Below the pieces are notes generated by a model that ran no database searches, was not told where the DNA came from, and was given only the letters and a program-made list of their open reading frames with translations. Shown one piece after another: positions 13,101-25,000 of a DNA stretch of 64,000 nt. This DNA is from Mycteria americana (taxonomy: Eukaryota; Chordata; Aves; Ciconiiformes; Ciconiidae). The DNA lies in contig NC_134366.1 in assembly GCF_035582795.1 (NCBI RefSeq), positions 33,527,661 to 33,591,660 on the forward strand, in the 5' to 3' direction. Every line of letters begins with the position of its first letter. Within the stretch, counting starts at the first letter, position 1. The position numbers were made by a program, and so were the translations under genes.

Positions 13101-14465
13101 CCATGCCCTATCACCTTTATCTTTCTTTTAGGGAAATAGTACCAAGCAAATTCAACTGACAGAAAATTCCTGTGTGCTTAAGGGATTAATTACTTATTGC
13201 AGATATCAGTACCTGTCAGCTTGTGTGATGTCCCTAATGCAGATGTCTGGGCACTGATAGCAGAAAGCACTGACAGTAGACTCGATAAGCAGCTAACCTG
13301 TAGGATAAAATACGAAGCTAAGTTTAAATACATAAGCCTATATATTGCTTAGCTTGCATCAAGTCAGAAACGCACTCCACACCAAGACAAACAGCCTGAT
13401 TTTCACAGTGATATGTCTGCTACTGTACTGGAGCTGGACATATAGCTGAAGAGTAAAGCAGCAAATTCAGAATATGCATGAGACTTTAGGGTTTCACTGT
13501 CAAACTCTGGATATCACCTGACAATCCAAGTAACAAACAAGGTTTGTTTCTTCTATTTCATAGTTACTAGGTACCTATCTCACTGTTAGTGCCATCTGCT
13601 TGCAAGAAGACTACTGGAAAACAGAGCTGTGCTCATAGATGAACATACTCCTGAGCACTCATGTTGCTTTACATTTTTATGCAAGGGCCTGATACTCTTT
13701 CAGTGCTTTCAAGGGAAAAGACCAAATGATGAAACTGCTTCCCTGCTTGTCCCCAGCTTGCACACAGATGATGGTGGTGATGCAGCAGAACTGGCTAACA
13801 GCAGCAGGTTGTTTTCCTAACTAGAGGAAAGAGTCATAGCTTTTTCTATATGCTCGTCATGCATGCTCAAAAGTACTGCATTCACATTACTAGCAGCTCA
13901 TGGCTGTAGGTCTTCTCTTTGCAAGAAAGAAGCTAGGCTGTTCTAATAATGAGATATTTTAAAGAAAGATTAATTGCTAGGGGAACATAGCATTATTACT
14001 GAACCAACTGCTTCAAAATGCATGTCAGGTGTCTAAATTAGTTATGATGCTGGTTTAAGATTTGATATTAGGAAAGAAATGAGGTTCTTTAAATCTACCT
14101 TCTGAATTCTGAGCCATTTACTGCTCATGTTTTCAAGGTTTTGCTCACAACTAAGTTGTCCATTTCTGAAAGATTGTCACATCATCACAGGACCGCAGCA
14201 GCTAACTTTACTACAGATAAGCCATGCCAGTGGTGCAGTGTGAGAATACTGACTGTGCTTTACAGAAACCACAGAAAGAAACAACAGATACACCAAAATT
14301 TGGCATTCTGTCTTTCTCTTCTTCCTGTGAATTTCTTTCACCTGGGGATTGCTGGTTTGGACCAAACATCTCTATTCTCTCACAAGTGATCTATCCCACT
14401 TTAGCAGGAAGTCAAAGGAAAATACCAGCTCATGACATCACAGGGAAAAAAGCTCTGGCTCCTGG
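7150..14465. other. Intergenic DNA with simple A tracts, no gene recognised
   Basis: Several overlapping open frames near 9,360-9,960 (up to 162 codons) sit in a locally GC-richer patch. They overlap on both strands and match no family I recognise, so they read as chance frames. A run of 24 A lies at 10,810-10,833 and a shorter one near 12,697. No transposon tail could be named in front of either. Confidence 0.55.
10810..10833 (+). repeat. (A)24 homopolymer
   Basis: An uninterrupted run of 24 A. It could be the tail of a decayed retrocopy, but the preceding 250 bases show no open frame, AATAAA or known SINE or LINE end, and no flanking target-site duplication was found. Simple repeat is the safer call. 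Confidence 0.9.
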
Positions 14466-14469
14466 ACCA

Positions 14470-14865
14470 CATAGGAATGATGCTGGAACTGTGTTTATTT
14501 AACCTAGATAAAAGGAGGCTGGGGGCAGATCTGACTGCAGTCTTCCACTCTCTAAAAGGAGTTAGAGCAAAGACAGAGCCAAACTCTTCTCAGAGGGACA
14601 CAGCAAAAGAACAAGGCAATAGCCACAAGTTGCAACAAGGTTAATTCTGATAACAGAAAAGTTTTCACAGTGAGTGTACTCAAATACTGGAACAAGTTGC
14701 CCCAACAGGTTGTGGCCCTCCATCCTCAGAGATGTTCAAAACTTGACTGAACGTCTCCCTGAGCAAACTGCTCTGGCTCAGGAGTTAGCCCTACTTTGAG
14801 CAGAAGGTTGGATCAGACGGCCTCCGGGATGCCTTCCAACCTGTGCTCTCCATGGTTCTGGGACA
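14470..14865 (+). mobile_element. CR1 LINE, old 3' fragment
   Basis: Forward CR1 ORF2 end. The 14,432-14,644 frame contains FNLDKRRLGADLTAVFHSLK, the decayed form of the usual CR1 stretch. It then runs through the finger-like region (TACTGGAACAAGTTGCCCCA) to the tail (GGTTGGATCAGACGGCCTCC, CCTTCCAACCTGTG). Stops, indels and the missing terminal octamers mark it as older than the copy at 6.7-7.1 kb. Confidence 0.88.
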
Positions 14866-14869
14866 GACA

Positions 14870-17800
14870 CAACTTTTCACACAGCTCACGTGCACAGGAT
14901 GAACAGTGACACAGTCAACAGACAGACCTGGTGACGAGCACTTAGCTAAGTAGCTTACATCAGAACCTTGGTGCTCCAACTTGCTTTGTGATGCACAGCT
15001 TTTCTCCCCACCCTTCTGCTCCCACAGTACAAGGTCTTGCTCAGACCATCCTCTACTGTTCTTCTACGTACTTGTAAACACTTCGGATTTCTGTTTCTTA
15101 GCATATGATGCCCGATTACTTCAGGATTTCTTGGAACCTTCCCAGAGAATCACCTGGGAGGGCATTCAGTGGATGGTATCCATTTTCCCTTCAAACCAAA
15201 ACCAAGTGGTGATGGTTTCCACCTGAAACTGATAAAGAGGAAATCTTTGGGATGTGATGGTAATGAAAACCTGCAGCAGATGTAAGACCAGTAAAAACTG
15301 CAATTAATCTGAAAACTATTTATTGTCCCACTGCTTACCCCCCCCGTTAGTCCACAGGCATTAAGACAATAACTCTGTGATTAACAGGACATGTTAACTT
15401 ATATTTACTGTTGAAGTTTGCTGGGTTTATTTCAGCCCTGAAGAACAGATGTGACAGTGGATCAGGTGCCAGCACGCTGCACTGATATACTTCCCATGAG
15501 AACAGAGTATGATAAACACTGTCACCAAGAGGCTACCTTCCCAGCAGTTATCCATCTCTCCAGAGAGACACACAAATGCCTTATACATAACAGCACAAGT
15601 AAGTTTGGATTTGGCTGCAGGAAGCATTAGACCACTTCACTGCCTGGATCTAGAATTCTGCCTTTTTCTCTTCCAGACTTAACTAAAACCAGCCCAATTC
15701 CAGGACATCCCTGAATCCTGGTCTTGAACAGAAAGGACTGGGCTTTGGGTCAAGCCTTTCATGTGCAACTATTCAAAATATCATTATACTACTATTTTCA
15801 GCCTCCAGTTGTTTCTTTAATACATTAGATGCAACAAACTCTCCTTATCCTAATCCTCTATCAGCTTAATTCAAAATGGATTTTAAATGTGCCAAAAGGC
15901 AATTCTTACAATTAAGATAAGATCTTCAGAAAATCCCAAGAACTAGCTTCTGAACCTATAAAATGAGTATTTGCCTTTTTTACTATTTTTAGAAGGCTGA
16001 CCTCTGAAATACATTTTCCCTTTAAAGTCAGAGTCCTGGTGCTGTTTTAGTTCTTTGGTTCCTTCCCCCCCCCTCCCCAAACATTAGAGGGAGAAACTTC
16101 ACCAAGTCTATCTTTTGTCTGGCAAGCGCTATTCATGGGATGATTCAAAAGACGTGGGCATCAACTGAATTACCAAGTAGACATGCTATTGTTACCCTAC
16201 AATGTTATTTTCACCCACTGCATGGTAGATCCAGTGGGAATTATAAAGAACGGCTTAAAAAGCGAGGCTGGACATCCAGCCACTCCATCCAGAACAATGG
16301 CTTCACACTTGCCTGTAGCTGCTTTTGCTTGGAAAAAGTCTCTCTTCTAAGTAGTTTTCTAACAGCAATTTAACTTTCCAGGCTTAATCCAAGAACTTTA
16401 TGCCATTTTGATTTTGGTCAGAAAGTTTCTCAAAGAATACATTCAGCATCTGTCCTTCTAAGAGCAAAGATGAACGAACCGTTATTTTTTCAGTAGTCAT
16501 TTGTAACCGCTTGTCAGATTTATTAAACTGAACATTTGCTATGTCTTTGTGCTTTTGGAGGAGCTAATTTCTGACCTAGTTGTGGGTTACTCTAGTCACT
16601 GTACTTAAATGGCCTATTTTCCTGTCCTAATTTCTCTTTCTCAATCTACAATGCTCCACTTCACTAAAAATAAATAAATAAAAATGCCAAACACTTTTGT
16701 ATGTTTTTTATTCTCTGCAGAGAAGAACCTCTGATCCAAACAACACAGACAAGTTTATTCTGTATGCCAGAATCGTCTTTCCCTCTTGTCTGGCTCATAA
16801 TGATCATCAACATGAAACCACAACACCTTGTGTGTCTACCCATAAGACAGCAAAGATCCATGCAACAGCTACACCTACTTCTGCTACTCCTTACTGCCTG
16901 GTGCCAGAAAGGGCTTCTTTAAGGCTGGGGGTGGAATGGCACGAGTGCAATAGCACTGCCAAGGAACTGATTTTGTTCCAGGAAGTGGAGAGAAATTCAT
17001 GGCTGCATGCAAACACTGTGGCACAGTCAATGCATTACTAAACAACTCAGTGAATAACTGGGGTATGTCCACAGGACATTTGCACTGAATTTAGCTCTCG
17101 AAAAATCTCGATTGTTACTGCAGGTAACATTTTAAGTGTATGTTTTATTGACTCCATATATTCTACCTGCTGCGTTACTGATAACTAAGGTGACTAACTG
17201 ACATGACTGAATAACTGAGGCGGTTCAGGTGACCAAGATGACTCCGATTTCCCTTTTCAGTGACGCAAGAAATGGCTGGACATTGGAACCTCTACTTTCA
17301 ATGGAGAGACACGGTTGATCATAAACAGCATTTTACTTCACAGACTTCGTAGACCCTAACACAGATCCTACAGCTGTCATCAAACTTCAGACACGCTTAA
17401 TGGTCCAAGCGCAGGAACGTGCTTTAATGGTCAACTGCCAAGGCAGGATAAGCCCTTTATTTACTCCAAGTTAAGCCAGCTGAAACCCTGTCCCTTTGTG
17501 CATATTCACTATGCACCTCAATGCTAACATTTAAAAATGTCAACTGTATACAATAAAAACTTTGAAAACAATTTAGACAGCAGGTGCTTGGCTTGGTTTT
17601 AGGGCTGATGCAGTAAGCTTTAAAAACAATCCTATGGGACCTTTTTTGCATACATAAAAGGAAAATGAGAAATTCCCTAGATGCAGCATCATCATAGCAA
17701 CAAGTACAAATTACTGATTTTAACAGCCATTTGCAGTTTTCCTATAGTGTCTTAAAGGAAGCAAAAAGACTGATGCTAGGCTTTAAAAAAACAACAACAA

Positions 17801-20800
17801 ACCAAACAGAAATACCAAGACAAATGTAGCCAGCGAAGAAAATTGTGCAAGGTGCATTCCAAGTTTCTTTAAAATCCCAATGGAATTAGCACTGGTTTGA
17901 ACACACCTGATTGTCTTGCAATGGAGTTCATACAATTTAGACTCATTATGTTTATTTTTCCTACTGTCACAAGTATTTTCCTTATACATTTAAGAAGAGA
18001 AAGTCAAATTAAAGTCTAACTTTAATAATTACAAGTACAGAGACTGCATGTGGCATTCCTACTCCTGGAAACAACTGGCTTTTTTTAACCCTGTTTTTCC
18101 CCTCCCCGATTTTGATGTGCATGAGAGACTTTAGACAAACAACAGAGGAAGAAAAATGACTTTACAAGACAATGAGCAAAATGAACTACTCAAAGTGCTG
18201 TCAACAGCTCATTGTAAACCTGGGAAAAATAAAGCGATAAAAATCAATTTCTGCAAACAATGTTTTACTTACAATGTTTTAGACACTGCACAATAGTAGA
18301 GAGTAAGAAAAAAGGTCACACTGTCTTAAAATTAAGACAATAGTATATACTTTAAGAGAACTTTGTATATACTTAAGCCTTCCCATTTCAAATTTGTGCC
18401 TCAGAAGTGACACAGTCCTTTAGATTTCAGGCACATAATAAAATAACATAAACCAGCAGCAATAATGTGGGATCGGAGCCTACAGAAACAGAAGAGATTT
18501 GCCTACAAGCCGTGTTCGCATTCAGAGTGTTTCAGCAGAAGGCCCCATGCAGAAAACCTCCTGGAAACAACCCCAGCTGACATGAGCTTTACAGGGAAAT
18601 GAAGAGTAAACTACCCAAACGGCTCCATTTGAAGCTCTTCTGACTAGCAAGAAGCATGCCAGCATCGAGCCCCAGTAACTCTGTGTTTTCACTCCTCCCT
18701 CTCCTTTGCAGGAGTGTTTCCCCTGCATACTTTTGTACTGTCTGTAAGTGCACGTCAGCAGCATTACAAGTGCCCAGTGTACTCTTCCCCCTGCCACAGT
18801 TTCCCATGAAAGAACGACTAATTCACACTGTTCATAGCTCCTCCTTTATTTGCCAGCAGTGCCATTGAAAGCACCAAAGAATGGTAAGAGAACAAAGACT
18901 GTGCAAGGAAGCGGAGAATAAGCGTCAGAAAAAAGCGAGGGAAGAAAAGGAAAAGGCATATTCTGCTTTTGGATACGTCTGGCAGCTCTGGATTCATGTA
19001 ACAGATGGAAGTGCAGAATTTGTCCCCTATAGAGACAAACAGTGAGGGACAAATACTTAGGATCCTCACTTGGACCAGCTATTTAAATAAACTTAAAAAA
19101 AAAAAAATAAACAAACACTATCTATGCTTTCCCTACAGAGGAGAGATTTCCCTCCAACTGCAAGAGAGCCTTTTTATAACTAACAATTTGTAACCATCCA
19201 TTTAAAAGAATTAAGCCAATTTAGTTCTAGCCAGAACAAGTGAAGTTCTGCAGCCTGACAGGGAATAGGAGCACAGATGTACTCCTGACCACTACCAGAA
19301 ATTACAGCAGCCAACACAGACAAATGCTGTAACAGCAAAAGTATTACTCTAAATCTAAACCATATTATTCCAAGTTTGTACTATAACTTGTGAACAGAAC
19401 TGGAGGGGGAAAAAAAAAAGAAAGAACGAACTAGACCCCAGCTACCTTCATTTGTCATAGCTCTGTTTACTTAACTGAAGCCTCTGATTATTTATACCAG
19501 CTGAACTGTGCCCCAGAGTTTATGGTCAGAGGTGGATACAAACCAAGTTTCATTAGTCATGGTTAGATGCCTACCTGAATCTGAAGAAGTAAAACCTGTA
19601 GTAGGTAGTTCTCACCCACAAAGGAGTGCAGGAGCCGGGTCCCTTAACAAGAAACACCAACATTAATTAAGAAAGTGGAGGTACACCTTTTAATAATTAA
19701 TAGTGAAAGAGATCTTCTTAGAAGGGCAGTGGATGATAATATTGAATAATTCAGCAAAGGAACAGTGGTACAGTAACTATATATGTGAGCATTTGCAACA
19801 AAACCCAACAAAAAACATTCGATATGCTGATGGCTTCTTGTGTTCAGGACAGGGTATACATTCAAGATACTCTTTCCTATTGAGAGGGCATCAAACAGTT
19901 TCTGAAAACAGTCTTCACAACAAAATTAAAAGCAGCTGGTAAAATTGCACTGAGGCAAGTGACTTTATACCGGGCTTACACTCTGCCAGACCTGGGCCCA
20001 AAACATCAGAAGCATGGCCCAGTAAAGGCAGTAGCTCCAGTCAGTAAATCTGCATTCCCAATAGGCCAAATTGGCCACAACATCATCAGTTTGATGAGCA
20101 AGGGGGAAAAAACACAACAGATTTTTCACTCATCCTGTCACTTCACAAAGCTCCAGCAGTAGGGATAGTCTGTGTCTGTCAAGTTTAGAAACAAACAAAC
20201 AGAAAGCTTCAGCAGCTGTTGAGCATTCAGATTTAATTTGTGGTCACAAATATTGGAGAATTTTAATTTGTTGCCTGGCTAGCAGCTGAGAGGTAGATAT
20301 ACATCAGTAAAAAAAGCAAGGAGTCTTTTTTATTGCATGAGAAAAAAATGTGTATTATATTTAATTGCAGAAGTCTGGCAAAATATCAAAGAGCATGGAA
20401 AAAAGATGTTAAAAAAAAAAAGAAAAAAGATCTGAGTGACAGACCAGGAAAGACAAAGCCTGCTGCTGTTCAGTCTCTTTCTGTCTCACTGCTGGCAAGG
20501 ATTATTAGCCTGCTGCAGCTTCCCGTAGCAGACAGAGGCCAGCCAAATTACATAAAACAAAATGCTTTTGGAATTTCCTTCTTAAATTGTTTTGATGACA
20601 AGTTCCTATTAAGAATTGTTGTGAATTCATCAGAAAGTAGATGCAGCTTCCTCCACTTACTAGGAACTGACCATCACAACTTCTTCTCTGGCACCAAAGC
20701 CTGATGAAGTAAAACTACTGCACTACACACCCTTACAGACATCCCAAGGGAGGTACATATGTCTCCTTGTCTCTTTGTGAAGCCCAGCAAAAAGATAAGA

Positions 20801-21400
20801 AAATAGCTTGGACACTAATCCTGCAACCCGTGTACACCCTGAAGTAGCTGGCAGTTATTAGATTTGTTGTATTTATTATAAAGCATCATCCAGCAGAGTC
20901 CAGCCCATGGCAACTGTAGAGACAGGATTTTGGAGGGTACAGGCAAATTGGGACACTGTTCCAGCCAATTAAAAACAGTAACAAAAACTTGGTAGTGACT
21001 AGTAGGAAATTATTGATACAGATGGAGGATTTCATTTGACTACCTGTAAGTAAAAATATTTAACCCTGAAACTGAGGAAATATACAGGTGTAAATACATA
21101 AGAGGCACAGTGGAAACATGACTGTTCACACAAATTTTAAATAAAAATTTTAAAAAGAGAAATAAAAATACAGATGAATAGCTGGTAAAACTGTAACAGT
21201 ACTCCAAATACTTTAATGCCCTGGAAAAGTAAATCCCTGGATGTTTCCTTTTGATTACACAGGGGACTAGGTCATCGATTATAGACACCTACCATCAGGG
21301 AAGACAGGAACAAACAACAATCTCAAACAACATTTCGTTGTTCCTTGAACAACAAAATAACTGAGGAGATGACGAACCTCCTCCAGCCACCCATAGGTAA
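14870..21400. other. Intergenic DNA upstream of TSPAN13, no gene recognised
   Basis: AT-rich sequence with an (AAAT)n patch at about 16,668-16,684, C runs near 15,340 and 16,065, and small A tracts near 19,100 and 20,410. Open frames reach 123 codons (20,333-20,704) but carry no recognisable motif. Distal regulatory elements of TSPAN13 could be here and cannot be identified by eye. Confidence 0.55.
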
Positions 21401-21957
21401 GGCCCCAGCAAGTTTCCCTCTCCCCACCTCACCTCGCAGGCACAGCACACAGCCGGGGCCACCCATCGGCCGCCTCCGGCAAGCGGGGCCGGTGCCCTGC
21501 GCCCGGGCGGGGCGACGGGCAGCTCCCAGCAGGCCAGCCACGTTCCACCGCCCCAGCGCGAGGCGGAGGGGATGGGGCGGGAGCCCCGGCGGCCTTCGTA
21601 AGAGTAGAGGGGGAGAAAGGGGTGCGGGGCCGACACCCCCCCATGAAAGCTGCCCGGAGGCCGGGCCTGCTCCCTGCGGCGAGGACGGGGGCAAGGCCCA
21701 GCCGCCTGGTGCCGGCAGATAACGGGTGACGGGGCCGGCGGGCAGAGCCGCCGCCAGCTCTCCCAGCACCCTCCGCGCCTCCACATTTGCATATTTTTAC
21801 CTTTGCGCCCGGGAGCAGCCAATCAGCGGGCGCGGCGGCGGGCGCCGCTCACCTGCTGCTGTCGCGCCCGCTCCCTGGCAGCCGGCGGGGGGCGGGGCGG
21901 CGGCCTCCTGCTGCGCGGTTCCCCGGCGGCGGCGGCGGCTACGGTGCCTGCGGCGCG

Positions 21958-22020
21958 ATGGTGTGCGGGGGCTTCGCCTGCTCCAAGAACTGCCTCTGCG
22001 CCCTCAACCTGCTCTACACG
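21958..22020 (+). CDS. TSPAN13: TSPAN13 coding exon 1
   Basis: Codons 1-21, [20 protein letters not shown] then T. Donor GTGCGT at 22,021. Intron 1 follows and is 12.4 kb, by far the longest in the window. Confidence 0.96.
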
Positions 22021-25000
22021 GTGCGTGGCCGCCGCGCTGAGGCGAGGCGGCGGGAGGGGCGCGGGCTGCCCGGCGGGGTCTCCCTCGCCCGGCGGGTTCT
22101 GCCGCCGGGTGGGGAGGGGAGGTGGCGGGGTTCACTCCGGCCTGAGGCGGCGTCCCCTCGGCGGGCTGGTGCTGAGGGGCCGGGGGGGGCTCTGAGCCGG
22201 GGCCGCCGCTCGGTCGCGGCCTCCGGCTGGGGGGGGGGGGGGGGTGGCACCGGTCAGGCCGGGCTTTGTCACCGCGGGGACGTGGCTCCCCAGGATCCAG
22301 GGCGGTCCGGGAGCGGGCGGCACGGCGAGCGCTGCCCGCTCGCGGTGGGGTGTCTCATCTCCTGCGTTCCCCCCCGGCGGGCCGGGCCGGGCCGGGCCGG
22401 GCTGGGGAGGGGGCGGCCCCGTGGCGAGGGGAGGCCCGGCCCGCCGGTGCCCTTTTTCCCTGTCTGGAAAGGTCGCTGCGCCAACTCAGGCGTGAATGAG
22501 GAAGGGTTTATTTTGTTATTCCTCAAGGAGCGGCACTGAAATAAGTGCAGTTCGGTGAGTGACAAGTGTCATGTCGGTGTATTGGGCCCTACAAGACCCG
22601 TCAGGCCAAAGCACATTGGAGAGGGAGGGGGTGCGCTGGAGAGGCCCCCAGCCTCCTGGTAAGCAGGCTTCCCTGCTCTCCCCTGGGATGGACCAGCGAG
22701 TTACAAAGTCTGGCTGCTTCAGGGTGGTGGGAACGTGGGGGGGGAGGGGGGGAGGGGGAAGTAATATGCTAAACTTAAATAACTGAATTGCTGGGGAGCT
22801 CCAGGCAGGTGCCTGCTTTTGTTCGGGCAAGTTGGAGTACCTGTTTCCAACAGAGAACAAGAAAATCTCCAATTGTGGTAGAGCTGTGGGGTCTTTTCCT
22901 CATTATCTATTTTAGAATGACACAGAAATAGCAAGAAACAAGACTGTGTAATGGCTTCCTCTCACAGCACTTCTGGAGAGGTAGTATGTCCTCTAATGTT
23001 TCATGTTAACTATTGTGCTTGGGGATGGCTTTCAGCAGACTGAAATTAGGGTCAGCCAGTGCTTACAGGCAGTTGTATCAGTGCTTTTCTGAAAGCACTG
23101 CCTGATCTCAAACGAAGGCAACACAGGAGAACAAACAGGTCTAATGCTGTTCTTCGGAACAAACAGTTCTCGTAGCTGGCGATTACTGGACCTAATGGTA
23201 ATCACCAGGACGGAGCATGAATGGATGTAGCAGTGCCTGTGCTGAAGCCAGAGTTGCTTGTTACTATATTCTTTGGTGCATGAGGTGACCCTCGTTCCTC
23301 AGAAAAGAGCAGAACAGAAACTTTAATATAGGAGAGGCTGTGCTATTGCATGTGCTTCCTTGGAGGAGCTTGCAGAGTAGAGTGTGTCCCTGAAAAAGTC
23401 TCTGGAGCATGCTTAGGGAGCCCAGCCTACCCCCTGTGAAAGTCACCCGGAATCCCCGTGGTGCTGTGTGTTGCCCATGCTACCCTTGGCCAGAACAGAG
23501 GGGAGCAGGTAGGCATTGCCTCGTTTGGCATCTGTAGTTGGAGGTAAGTGTAGTGTATGTAGACTGTCATGATGAAGGTAACTTAGAATCATAGAATAGC
23601 CCAGGTTGGAAGGGACCTCAAAAGATCATCTTGGCTAACTTTTCGTGGGATTGCCCTATCCCAACAGATGAGTTATATGTGAATTGTCCCATCCCAATTT
23701 CTTTTTTCAGTAAACCAGAGGTTAATGCAAGACTTATTTTTGTTATTGTTATTATTATTTCTTGAGTGACAGAAAAGTGAGAGAAATCTGGATCTTTCTA
23801 ACATAATACATGCACAAATCTCATTTTGATGTCATGTGGACAGCAGGTGTTTTTTCTGAATACACCATCACTTATTCCTACGGCCATGTATTAACCAGGT
23901 GTAAGGGGTCTGGTAGGTCTTTTGGGTGCATTTGGCCTCAGCAAGGGTGGGTTGATCTTTGGGACCTCTGTAGTTCTGTTTGTGATATCTGTACAATGCA
24001 CCTATGACCTCAGTCTTGCTCTGATGTCTTCTTGAGTAGAATTTACTTTGTGGGTGTCACCTGGTATTCTTTCATCTGACCTCTGCAGAACATATGTTTT
24101 TGCTGAAGGGAAAGAATGACTTCTTTGAATTATAGTAACTGGAATATCCGATTGTTACTGTTTGTGTTGCTTATTAATTGTAGGAAAATTACAAGACTAA
24201 TGCTTTTAAATTCTGAGTTGCAGAATTAACATTTAAGGTGTTTAGCTGGCCTGGTGGAGTTGATGTAGCAAAATGTGTGGGCTTCTCTTGTTCCTTGGTT
24301 AGGCAAAAACCTGACAATATAAGACTTGGACAGCAACAATAAATGATGGGCTTATTTTTTCCCAGCTGGGAAAAAAAAATACAGAAGACAACTAGAGCAA
24401 GAACTTCATCATCATCTTTTTAAACAATGTTAATTCACAGTAATAATTGGTGGGAAGGGAGTGGTGGGAGTAAGAAGGGATATAAGGTCAAGTAGGTAAC
24501 GCTTCTTGAGTGTTTTTCTACCTAGCATTATTGTGTCTGTGTCATGTGCTTTGAATGAAGTAACCCTCAGAACTGTATATTGGGGGTTACAGTTTATATT
24601 CTGCTTTTCTTTAAAACACTCCTAGAATAGGATATTGGAGCTTGATTATTTTTTTTTTTAAATGCTGTCTTGTTTTACTTTTTATGGTAGTACACCAAGA
24701 AAAATGTATGTCCTGGCAGTAGTAATCAGTTACTGGTTTAACGCAAGAAATCAGAAACCCACTAACCTAATTGCTCACTTAATGTTCTTTTCAGATGGTA
24801 CTTTGCTGATGACTTTTGGTTATTCTCTGGACTAAGTTAATGTCCTTAGGCCTTGATTCTATTTTTAAATTTATTTTATATGAGTAATTCTGGCATCTGT
24901 GCTGAGTCTTGCTGTCTTCAGTATGATTCCTTATGGGTATTGGGAGAGTAGAGAAAAATAATTGAGACTATTTGTTGACTCAGTGTATATGTAATGACAT

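Larger units (their letters stand above)
21410..22495. promoter_or_regulatory. TSPAN13: CpG island with TSPAN13 promoter
   Basis: GC content and CpG density jump at about 21,410 and fall back after about 22,495. The island brackets the TSPAN13 start codon at 21,958. Upstream of it are an octamer ATTTGCAT (21,785-21,792), a CCAAT box (21,819-21,823) and a GC box (GGGGCGGGGC, about 21,889-21,898). There is no TATA box at a useful distance. This is a classic CpG-island promoter, and start-site choice is probably dispersed between about 21,840 and 21,950. The long open frames on both strands are a by-product of high GC. Confidence 0.85.

Noticed and set aside
21295-21822. 175-codon minus-strand open frame (and a 153-codon companion) in the CpG island, possibly a divergent gene
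   Set aside because: The frames are Pro/Arg/Gly-rich in several overlapping registers, as expected from high GC content, and match no family. No splice or polyadenylation signals support a divergent coding gene.
21787-22539. 250-codon plus-strand open frame through TSPAN13 exon 1
   Set aside because: Only codons from 21,958 to 22,020 are TSPAN13. The rest is 5' UTR and intron read through in GC-rich DNA.
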